NCBI GenBank assembly: GCA_903921835.1
Contig: CAIXRL010000709.1
Span: 1 to 25,867 of the forward strand
Reading direction: 5' to 3'
Length of the DNA stretch: 25,867 nt
Origin: Candidatus Eiseniibacteriota bacterium
Lineage (GTDB): Bacteria > Eisenbacteria > RBG-16-71-46
The position numbers were made by a program, and so were the translations under genes. Positions 16,040 to 22,158 of this stretch are shown here, in pieces. How positions within the stretch are numbered: the first letter of the stretch is position 1; the number at the start of each line of letters is the position of its first letter. Under the pieces are notes generated by a model. It made no database searches. It had not been told where the DNA came from and saw only the letters and a list, made by a program, of their open reading frames with translations.

Positions 16040-16756
16040 CTAGATCAGGCGAGCGCTCGTGTGGTGCAGGAAGGCCTCGGGGCGCTGGTTGACGGTGTCC
16101 GCCATCTGGAACGTGGTGATGCGGACCTGTCCCGAGGTGGCCAATGTCAGCTGGTCCGGTACGATTTCGAGGGCTCCCCACAAAGTGAAAATAAGATTGG
16201 CCCAAGCTCCCAAAATCAGGCCGTGGTCCGCCGCGTTGGCCGTGCCCATGTAGGAGTTCGCACCGATCGGCACCTGGTTGGTGGTGACGGCGCGGTAGCC
16301 CGCGAGCTGCCCGTCCTCGAGCTTGCCGGTCCAGCAGAAGCCGGTCGCGATCGTGCTCGCCAGCGGCGAGGCCGACAGCACGCCGGCCATCTCGGGCGTG
16401 GTCATGTACGCCAGCGACTGGCCGCGCACGTTCCGCTTGAGTACCTGCCCCTGCGCCTGGCGCAGCAGCTTGTAGCTCGGGACGCCGCTGCCCATGCCGA
16501 GCGTCTGCGAGTCGGGGTTGTTCACGATGCCGAGCGGCTCGCGATCCGTGCCCTTGCCGGACACGCCGCCGGCGTCGAGCGCGATGCCGTGCCCGGTCAC
16601 CAGCAGGTCCGTGATGTAGCTCTGCACGTTGACGTTCGACAGGTTGATGAGCTGCCGCGGGATCGGCACGGTGCCGATGAGCGTCTTGGGCGTGCTGGTC
16701 ACGAAGCCGAACTTCGCCCCCGAGTCCGACGCGCCGGATGCCGGGTTGGTGCCCAT
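16040..16756 (-). CDS. Major capsid protein, C-terminal part (HK97 fold), in a shifted frame
   Basis: Encodes 238 residues of an HK97-type major capsid protein from the E-loop onward. A VTSTPKTLIGTVPIPRQLI segment matches the family pattern of a lysine-bearing strand followed by the spine-helix entry; then DREPLGIVNN matches the usual Glu-Pro-x-Gly-Ile motif, and a VPIGANSYMG and ALEIVPD region matches the A-domain end. The N-arm and first strand lie in the previous gene, in a different frame. The ATG at 16756 shares one base with the previous stop (TGATG), but no ribosome site precedes it. Restoring one G just before the ATG would give a continuous DPTVQWMGTNP reading. It is therefore a split two-chain capsid, a frameshift mutation, or a sequence error. 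Confidence 0.8.
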   Translation of the reverse strand: MGTNPASGASDSGAKFGFVTSTPKTLIGTVPIPRQLINLSNVNVQSYITDLLVTGHGIALDAGGVSGKGTDREPLGIVNNPDSQTLGMGSGVPSYKLLRQAQGQVLKRNVRGQSLAYMTTPEMAGVLSASPLASTIATGFCWTGKLEDGQLAGYRAVTTNQVPIGANSYMGTANAADHGLILGAWANLIFTLWGALEIVPDQLTLATSGQVRITTFQMADTVNQRPEAFLHHTSARLI

Positions 16757-18120
16757 CACTGCACCGTCGGATCGTTGGTGAGCCGCGGCCAGGTGATCTG
16801 CCCGATCAAGCCGGGGATGAGCCGTGCGCCGAGTGCCGTGCACATCGTGGCGTTGCGGAGCAGGTCGATGATCTCGCCGACGTTCTGGTTGACGATTTCA
16901 GCGCCGCCAGTCGGGATCGCCGGACCCATCGAGGCCGAACGGCCCTGCTTCGCGAACGCCTCAGGCAGCTCCTCCTGCAGCCGCATCGGAACGAAGAGAC
17001 CGCCCCGGTGCATGATGCCGGCGCCCGCAGCCTTGCGCGCGATCTCCTGGCTCACCTCGAGCTCGAGCCCCTCGGGCTTGCCGAACTCGGACGAACTCTG
17101 CAGGCCCATCGCGCAGCGGATCGCGCGCACGATGTTGTAGCGCTCGGCGTCCTTCTTGTTCAGCGGCACGAGCGTCTCGGCCGCGGGCGCACCCGCCACG
17201 AGCAGCTCGCTCGAACGCAGGTCCAGGATGCGAGCCTTCACCTGTTCGACCGACAGCCCCTGCTCGATCCACTCGCCGGCACGCGCCTGCAGGCCGTTTC
17301 CGACGCACACCGAGACGATCTCGCCGACTCGCTTGTTGTGGGACGCGACGTCGAATCCGCCGGCGCCCTGCGAACGCTGCTCGACCACGATGGCGGGACG
17401 CGGGTCGGAGTCCTCGACCTCGAGAGCCACGCCGCCTTCACCCTGAACGCGCTTCATCTGTTCTGCCTCCTGATGTGCGGGCGGATCGCCCTCGTGACCG
17501 TCGACGGAGAACTCGACTTCCCCCGCCGAACGACCGACGCGAGAGTTCGCGTCGGCGGGAACGGAAACGCTGGAGGCCTCACAGACCTGCCAGCGCGGGA
17601 TGAGGAACGTGTCGGGATCGCCGTTCTTGCCGGCGATCAGCAGCTGCGCGCGTGTGCTCAGCGGCTGCCACCCGACGGAGATCCAGCGACGGATCTTCTG
17701 AACGAACTCCTGCTTCGCGAGCTGCGCGCGTGCGGAGGGGCCGAAGCGGACGCGACCCTTGAGCTTCCGATCCTCGAGACGGACGTCGTCGACCACGCCG
17801 ACGTGCAACTCGGGGTCGACACGCAGCGGCGCGTTCTCCCCGCCGTGCTCGAGCAGGAACGAGAGGCCGCGCTTCGCCAGGCTCATGTCAATCGCGCCCG
17901 GCGCGTGCGAGAGCACGACGTAGCCGCGCGGACCCAGAACCGGCGTCTCAGTCGAGATGATGATGTCGAACACCTCTTCGGCATCCGCCGGCGCGGCCGC
18001 GGCGTCCGCGAACAGCGTGCCGTCCGCGGAGCGGAACTGGCGTTCGAACTCGACCTCGACGGCCTCACCCCAGAACAGGGTCGAGACCGACTTGGCGGGA
18101 ACGGTGATGGGCTTCGTCAC
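16756..18120 (-). CDS. Prohead protease fused to N-terminal part of major capsid protein
   Basis: A 454-residue protein. Residues about 50-200 are an HK97-type (U35/S78) prohead protease with catalytic candidates His92 (LLEHGG), Ser148 (WISVGW) and Glu181 (VCEASSVSVPAD). Residues about 230-360 are linker and scaffold-like (delta) sequence with helical charged stretches. From about 365 the capsid begins: GIMHRGGLFVP, a RNATMCTALGARLIPG segment, and QITWPRLTNDPTVQ. Protease-capsid fusions are known in this phage group. The protein stops abruptly inside the capsid domain at TGA 16756-16758. The GTG start is 4 bases after the spike-base gene; its ribosome site is weak, suggesting coupling. Confidence 0.85.
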   Translation of the reverse strand: MTKPITVPAKSVSTLFWGEAVEVEFERQFRSADGTLFADAAAAPADAEEVFDIIISTETPVLGPRGYVVLSHAPGAIDMSLAKRGLSFLLEHGGENAPLRVDPELHVGVVDDVRLEDRKLKGRVRFGPSARAQLAKQEFVQKIRRWISVGWQPLSTRAQLLIAGKNGDPDTFLIPRWQVCEASSVSVPADANSRVGRSAGEVEFSVDGHEGDPPAHQEAEQMKRVQGEGGVALEVEDSDPRPAIVVEQRSQGAGGFDVASHNKRVGEIVSVCVGNGLQARAGEWIEQGLSVEQVKARILDLRSSELLVAGAPAAETLVPLNKKDAERYNIVRAIRCAMGLQSSSEFGKPEGLELEVSQEIARKAAGAGIMHRGGLFVPMRLQEELPEAFAKQGRSASMGPAIPTGGAEIVNQNVGEIIDLLRNATMCTALGARLIPGLIGQITWPRLTNDPTVQ

Positions 18121-18124
18121 GCCG

Positions 18125-18415
18125 CTACCAGAGCGCGATGATGCTGGTGCACGGCGTGGGGGTCGCCCAGATGCGCGTGACCCGCAGCGGCAGCATCGTG
18201 CCGGCCTTCAGCAGCAGGAACGTCGGTGTCGAGCCGTCGAGCAGCGTGACCTTCATGCTGCCGTCAGCGCCGACGTAGACCGCGCGCGTGACAATCGCCA
18301 GGTCCGTCGAGTCGCTCGGCGTGACGGTCGCGGAAGCGCACGCGGGCCCGGTCATCGAACTGAGCGTGCCGCCCGGATATGAATCGATGTTCGCCCAGAG
18401 ATCCTTCGCAGCCAC
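18125..18415 (-). CDS. Head spike base protein (RCAP_Rcc01079-like)
   Basis: A 96-residue beta protein. The pattern TVTPSDSTDL, then TRAVYVGADGSMKVTLLDGS, FLLLKAGTMLPLRVTRIWAT and a final IIALW matches the spike-base family first described from the Rhodobacter gene transfer agent, where it sits on capsid vertices and anchors head fibres. It is the first gene of the left-going capsid operon, directly before the protease-capsid gene. The GTG start has a strong GAGGAGG ribosome site. No head-fibre partner could be recognised with certainty in the window. Confidence 0.7.
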   Translation of the reverse strand: MAAKDLWANIDSYPGGTLSSMTGPACASATVTPSDSTDLAIVTRAVYVGADGSMKVTLLDGSTPTFLLLKAGTMLPLRVTRIWATPTPCTSIIALW

Positions 18416-18473
18416 GTTGCCTCCTCGCGTGTGAACAACGAACGAGGTCCAACGTCGCTGCTGGGTGTAGGCC

Positions 18474-18500
18474 GTCCATTAGAGTCTTAATCCAATGGAC
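18474..18500. promoter_or_regulatory. 27-bp imperfect palindrome between divergent operons
   Basis: In the 116-base gap between the left-going capsid operon and the right-going portal operon lies a palindrome with perfect 7-bp arms (GTCCATT and AATGGAC) and 10 of 13 positions paired overall. A minus-strand TCTAAT (18478-18483), five of six bases like a -10 box, lies inside it, about 63 bases before the spike-base start. No convincing -35 box was seen on either strand. It is a candidate operator for a shared regulator; being at one edge of the inverted block, it could also mark a recombination site. Confidence 0.4.
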
Positions 18501-18531
18501 AGGGGAGGAGCGCCACCTAGCGTGCAGAGCC

Positions 18532-19131
18532 ATGGAAACGCTCACGGCAATGCCCGCCCGCTTCACCGCAGGAACGACCGTCAGCTACACGCGGTCGATC
18601 GCGAATCTTCCCGACTCCGCGTACGGCTGGGCGTTGTACGTCTCGCTCGCCGACGCCGCGCAACTCGTCGCCGGACCGTTCACGGTCACGAACGCATCGG
18701 CTGACGTCGTGATCGCGGCGACCGCCACGGCCGCGCTCACCCCGGGCTCCTACCGCTGGCAGGAAACGCTGAAGGAGTTGGCCCCGGGAACTCGCGTCCA
18801 GGAGGTCTCGCGCGGCAACTCGGTCGTCGACTTCGACCTCTCGACGGCCACCGCGGGATCTGGGCAGACGGACGCCGCGCGCACGCTCGTGGCCTTGAAG
18901 GCCGCGATGCTCGGCCGCATCACCGCGGACGCCGAGACGATCGTCATCGACGGCACGACGATCGCCCACATCCCCTTCGAGCTGCTCGACAGCCTGGTCT
19001 GGAAGTACCAGCGCATCGTCGATCTGCAGAACAACCCGAAGGCCTTCTTCGGCACCGTCCAGGCGAACTGGGGCCCGGCGCCCCTGCTGACACTGCCCGG
19101 TTACCCGCTGCCGCCCATGGGAGGTGTGTGA
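18532..19131 (+). CDS. gpW-like head-tail joining protein with N-terminal beta domain
   Basis: A 199-residue protein. Residues about 5-110 are a beta-sandwich-like domain (ARFTAGTTVSYTRSI, then a YGWALYVSLADA strand and SYRWQETL). Residues about 120-175 match gpW-type head-tail joining proteins: ARTLVALKAAMLGRI, then an IVIDGTTIAHIPFELLDSL strand-turn-helix. gpW attaches to the portal and completes the head before tail joining; family members are usually about 70 residues, so this one has an added domain. It lies directly before the portal, the lambda order, but on the plus strand. The ATG at 18532 is chosen because earlier in-frame sequence is not protein-like; its ribosome site is weak, and the ATG at 18550 is an alternative. 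Confidence 0.7.
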   Translation: METLTAMPARFTAGTTVSYTRSIANLPDSAYGWALYVSLADAAQLVAGPFTVTNASADVVIAATATAALTPGSYRWQETLKELAPGTRVQEVSRGNSVVDFDLSTATAGSGQTDAARTLVALKAAMLGRITADAETIVIDGTTIAHIPFELLDSLVWKYQRIVDLQNNPKAFFGTVQANWGPAPLLTLPGYPLPPMGGV

Positions 19132-20756
19132 TGCGCCCGTCTGACCTGCTGGTCCGCGTCGAGGGCGCGTTCGACTCCCTGCGCGGCCGCGGCTCGCGCT
19201 TCGACATCGCCCGCACGCGCCAGATGGAGATGCGCGCGGCCTATACCGGAGCGCTCTTCAATCGCCTCAACAGCGACTGGATCGTGATGCCGCTGCAGTC
19301 CGACCAGGAGCTGATCACCGACCTGAAGCTCCTGCGCACGCGCACGCGCGACCTCGGGCGCAACAACCCGTTCGCGGTCAAGTTCATGCAGATGCTCGAG
19401 GACAACGTCATCGGGCCCACCGGCATCGGCATGCGCGCGCAGCTGCCCGACGGCCAGGGCGGTCTCGCCACCACGCAGAACCGAAAGCTCATGGACGCGT
19501 GGGCGTTCTTCTCCGACAGCGTCACGACCGACGGCCGCTCCTCGCTCGTCGACTACTGCCAGATGGCCGTGCAGTCGCTCGCGCAGGATGGCGAGATCTT
19601 TGCCGAGAAGCGCATCGGCCGGCAGTACGAGTACGGCCTCGCGATCAACACCGTCGACCCCGACCTCGTGGACGAGCTGTACAACGTCGCGCGCAACGAG
19701 TGGAACTCCTCGAACGAGGTCCGCCTCAGCATCGAAGTCGACAACGAGATGCGGCGCGTCGCGTACCACTGCTACCGCGAGCCCTCCGTGTACGGCCAGC
19801 TCTCGCGCCAGCGCTACGCGATTCCTGCCGACGCGATGATCCACCTCGGCCGCGCGCGCCGGATCAACCAGACGCGGTACGTGCCGTGGTTCCACCCGGT
19901 GATGGGCGCAATGAAGGAACTCGACGGTCTCGGTGAGGCCGAGCTCGTCGCCAGCCGCCTGGCCGCCTCGAAGATGGGCTGGATCCAGATGGACGAGTCC
20001 GCCGGCCCGATGCCCGGCGAGATCAACTCGACCGGCTCACGCACGCCAATCCCGATGGAAGCGACGCCGGGCTCGATCTCGATCATGCCCAAGGGCTACT
20101 CGTTCCAGGGCTGGGATCCGCAGCACCCGACTACGGCGTTCGCCAGCTTCCACGCCGCCATCATCCGCAAGATCGCCGCTGGCCTGGGCGTCTCGTACAC
20201 GTCGCTGGCGAACGATCCCGGCGACGCGAACTATTCGAGCTCGCGCACCGCTCTGCAGATGGAGCAGCGATTCTGGCGGAAGCTGCAGCAGTTCTTCGTG
20301 CGCAAGTTCATGGTCGACCTCTTCCGCGAGTTCCTGCGCACCGCGCCGCTCACGGGAAATCTCGATCTCGGATTCGGCATGAGCGACCCGAAGAAGGTCC
20401 TGCCCTTCATCGCCTGGGAGACGCCCGGCTGGGAGTGGATCGATCCGAAGAACGACGTCGAGGCCGCGGTGCTCGCGATCCAGAACAACCTCGACTCGCC
20501 CCAACGCGTCGTCGGTGCGCGCGGACTGGACTTCGAGCGCGACATCATCAATCCCAAGAAGGAAGCGCAGCGCCTCATCTCGGAGGCCGGTCTCGACCCG
20601 GCCCCGACGGCAGCGCCCGGCGTGGGTAGCCCAGCGAACGGAGACACACAGACCGATCCCAAGGGGGCCGTGTCTGCCGATTCCGCCAAGGACGCCCCGC
20701 CGGTCGCACCATCGCGCAACGGCACCGCGAAGCCGAAGAGCCGCATCGCTGCCTGA
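19131..20756 (+). CDS. Portal protein, lambda family
   Basis: A 541-residue portal, a dodecameric ring at one capsid vertex through which DNA enters and leaves. Key segments: DLGRNNPFAVKFMQMLEDNV (about 76-95), a MIHLGRARRINQTRYVPWFH segment near 235-255, PGSISIMPKGYSFQGWDPQH (about 316-335) and GVSYTSLANDPGDANYSSSR (about 354-373), all typical of the lambda portal family. The C-terminus is Pro/Ala-rich and disordered. The ATG at 19131 overlaps the previous stop (TGATG) and has a GGAGGTG ribosome site. In related phages it reads in the same direction as terminase and capsid; here it does not. Confidence 0.95.
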   Translation: MRPSDLLVRVEGAFDSLRGRGSRFDIARTRQMEMRAAYTGALFNRLNSDWIVMPLQSDQELITDLKLLRTRTRDLGRNNPFAVKFMQMLEDNVIGPTGIGMRAQLPDGQGGLATTQNRKLMDAWAFFSDSVTTDGRSSLVDYCQMAVQSLAQDGEIFAEKRIGRQYEYGLAINTVDPDLVDELYNVARNEWNSSNEVRLSIEVDNEMRRVAYHCYREPSVYGQLSRQRYAIPADAMIHLGRARRINQTRYVPWFHPVMGAMKELDGLGEAELVASRLAASKMGWIQMDESAGPMPGEINSTGSRTPIPMEATPGSISIMPKGYSFQGWDPQHPTTAFASFHAAIIRKIAAGLGVSYTSLANDPGDANYSSSRTALQMEQRFWRKLQQFFVRKFMVDLFREFLRTAPLTGNLDLGFGMSDPKKVLPFIAWETPGWEWIDPKNDVEAAVLAIQNNLDSPQRVVGARGLDFERDIINPKKEAQRLISEAGLDPAPTAAPGVGSPANGDTQTDPKGAVSADSAKDAPPVAPSRNGTAKPKSRIAA

Positions 20757-20774
20757 GAACACCCGCCAGCGAAG

Positions 20775-20814
20775 CCCCGTGATCGCGACGCATGCGGTCG
20801 CGGGGTTTTCGTTT
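20775..20814 (+). terminator. Rho-independent terminator after the portal gene
   Basis: A 12-bp stem (20775-20786 with 20794-20805, two G-T pairs), a 7-base loop, then TTTTCGTTT. It lies 19 bases past the portal stop and fits a strong intrinsic terminator for rightward transcription. The following gene starts only 27 bases after it, so that gene depends on read-through or on an unseen promoter. Confidence 0.85.
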
Positions 20815-20840
20815 CCCCGACCCACTCCAGGAGGTAACCC

Positions 20841-21407
20841 GTGGTTCGCGCTCTCGCGTTTATGTGGCTACTCACGCTCGCCGCGCCGGCGGACGCCGCC
20901 GTGTGGGCGACGCTGCGCTGGACCAACCCGCCGCAGCCGGTGGACACGGTCCGATGCCTGCGCGTGCGCGCGCCCGGTGACACCGTTTCGGTGTCGCTCT
21001 ACTCGTCCACGAGCCCGCTGGCCGCGAAGCTGCCGGGATCCCCGGGACAAAGTGATAGCGCGTACCTGAGCGTGAGCCAGGTGAACGTCGTGGGACCCGC
21101 GGCGATTCGAATCCACCTCGCCATGCACAACGGCGCCGGCTGGTCGGGACCCAGCAATGCGCTGTCGCTCTTCTACGCCGCGCGCGACACGTTCTACCTC
21201 GGCCCATGGGGCTCGACGATGCCCACCGCCTGCTGGTGGCACGGCCCGGGTCTGTTCGGCTACGCGCAGCAGTTCGGCGACGCCACGTGGGTGGATTGGA
21301 GGCATGCGGAGGTGGTTCAGAACGGCGCGCGCGCCGCCATCTGCCGCATCTACGGCTACTGCTGCCGCCGCGGCGTGCGCGACACGGCGTGGTGCTCGGC
21401 GCCCTGA
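20841..21407 (+). CDS. Predicted secreted protein with FN3-like domain
   Basis: A 188-residue protein. The first 20 residues are a signal-peptide-like sequence: Arg at position 3, hydrophobic core, and an Ala-Asp-Ala cleavage site near residue 19. Residues about 20-115 follow a fibronectin type III-like pattern (TLRWTNPPQPVDTVRC, then VSLYSS, and a final NGAGWSGPSNALSLFY). The C-terminal 70 residues are rich in Trp, Arg and Cys, allowing disulfide bonds outside the cytoplasm. The GTG start has a near-perfect AGGAGGT ribosome site. An exported protein is not needed for head assembly, so it could alter the host envelope (lysogenic conversion or superinfection exclusion) or be a periplasmic virion-release factor. 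Both are inferences. Confidence 0.7.
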   Translation: MVRALAFMWLLTLAAPADAAVWATLRWTNPPQPVDTVRCLRVRAPGDTVSVSLYSSTSPLAAKLPGSPGQSDSAYLSVSQVNVVGPAAIRIHLAMHNGAGWSGPSNALSLFYAARDTFYLGPWGSTMPTACWWHGPGLFGYAQQFGDATWVDWRHAEVVQNGARAAICRIYGYCCRRGVRDTAWCSAP

Positions 21408-21412
21408 ACGCG

Positions 21413-21449
21413 AACACCCCCGGCACCGCAGCAGGGCGTCGGGGGTGTC
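21413..21449. terminator. Hairpin between convergent operons
   Basis: Between the plus-strand stop (21407) and the minus-strand stop (21473) is a perfect 9-bp stem (ACACCCCCG with CGGGGGTGT) around a 17-base loop. There is no T-tract on either side, so it may act as a weak bidirectional terminator or a transcript-end stabiliser. Its place between two converging transcripts supports such a role. Confidence 0.5.
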
Positions 21450-21472
21450 AGGTAATATCCGCTCCGATCGAC

Positions 21473-21793
21473 TCAGCCTTCGAGCGACTTCACCCACGGC
21501 AACAACGGTGTCCCTATCGGACCGAAGAACTTGAGCGCCCATGCCATCTGCTCCGACTGGCTCGGATCTTCAAGAATCCGGCCGCGGGCCTGTAGTAGGG
21601 CGGCACGCAGGTCCTCGCTGTTGATGCCATAGGGATAGAACGCCCCGAGCCCCCCACCCCAGCCACGGATGAACACCAAAAGCCCGCACTTCACGGCTCC
21701 GACGTTGCCTCCTGTCGCAGCAATCGCCTCTCTCACCAACTCGGGCGCCAATCCCACCCGCACCGCGATCTTGTCAAACGCGTCTTCGTTCAT
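21473..21793 (-). CDS. Small protein of unknown function
   Basis: A 106-residue soluble protein without recognised family. Residues 5-30 look like a helix-turn-helix or UBA-like helical bundle (FDKIAVRVGLAPELVREAIA), followed by a Gly-rich hydrophobic stretch (about 33-50) and two helices. The ATG has an AGGGGGA ribosome site, and the gene ends just before the convergent hairpin. It follows the large terminase and a second unknown gene, and is the last leftward gene before the inverted block. It may be a packaging or early head gene, but nothing in the sequence proves it. Confidence 0.55.
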   Translation of the reverse strand: MNEDAFDKIAVRVGLAPELVREAIAATGGNVGAVKCGLLVFIRGWGGGLGAFYPYGINSEDLRAALLQARGRILEDPSQSEQMAWALKFFGPIGTPLLPWVKSLEG

Positions 21794-21836
21794 GAATCCC
21801 CCTGTCCACGGACCCTACGACCCACGAGCACCACGC

Positions 21837-22154
21837 TCAACTCGCAGCCGACGCCGGCAGCGCGTTCGGCGCCTGGACTAGTTTCGCGGGCGCCGGCGGT
21901 TTCTCGTCCACCCAGCCCCGCACGATTCCCAGTCGCGCGCCGAGTCGCACCCACCAGTGCGCACAGAGCTGGTCGAACGCCGCCTTCTTCCGGTCGCGGT
22001 CCGCGGACAGCGTCGAGAGCGCCGACTGCAGCGAGCCGAGCAGCACGGTCTGCTGCTCCAGGTGCCGCCAGACGGTCGGGTTCTTCACCTCGACGCGCAC
22101 GCCATCCGTGCGCTCGAGGACGCCCACCGCACCGCGCTTGTGCCTGCGTGCCAT
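21837..22154 (-). CDS. Small basic protein of unknown function
   Basis: A 105-residue protein that starts with a basic segment (MARRHKRGAVG), has a short beta region, and then a helical stretch from about 28 to 75 (WRHLEQQTVLLGSLQSALS), ending in a Pro/Ala-rich tail. The ribosome site GGAGGTGAGG lies across the stop of the large terminase gene, four bases upstream, so the two are coupled. Being directly after the terminase, it may be a DNA-packaging accessory. The family is not recognised. Confidence 0.6.
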   Translation of the reverse strand: MARRHKRGAVGVLERTDGVRVEVKNPTVWRHLEQQTVLLGSLQSALSTLSADRDRKKAAFDQLCAHWWVRLGARLGIVRGWVDEKPPAPAKLVQAPNALPASAAS

Positions 22155-22158
22155 GTCC

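Noticed and set aside
14189..16092. Long plus-strand frames (about 330 and 210 codons) opposite tail and head genes
   Set aside because: They cross several minus-strand gene boundaries and have no ribosome sites or protein-like features.
16750..16762. Programmed frameshift as explanation of the capsid split
   Set aside because: No X-XXY-YYZ heptamer or RF2-like signal is present at the junction, so deletion, error or stop-restart are preferred.
16738..18141. 467-codon plus-strand frame opposite the protease-capsid gene
   Set aside because: Antisense shadow with Arg/His/Ala-rich sequence and no recognisable domain.
18379..18531. Longer plus-strand start for the gpW-like gene
   Set aside because: The added residues are Arg/Cys-rich and would run into the opposite operon's start and the palindrome.
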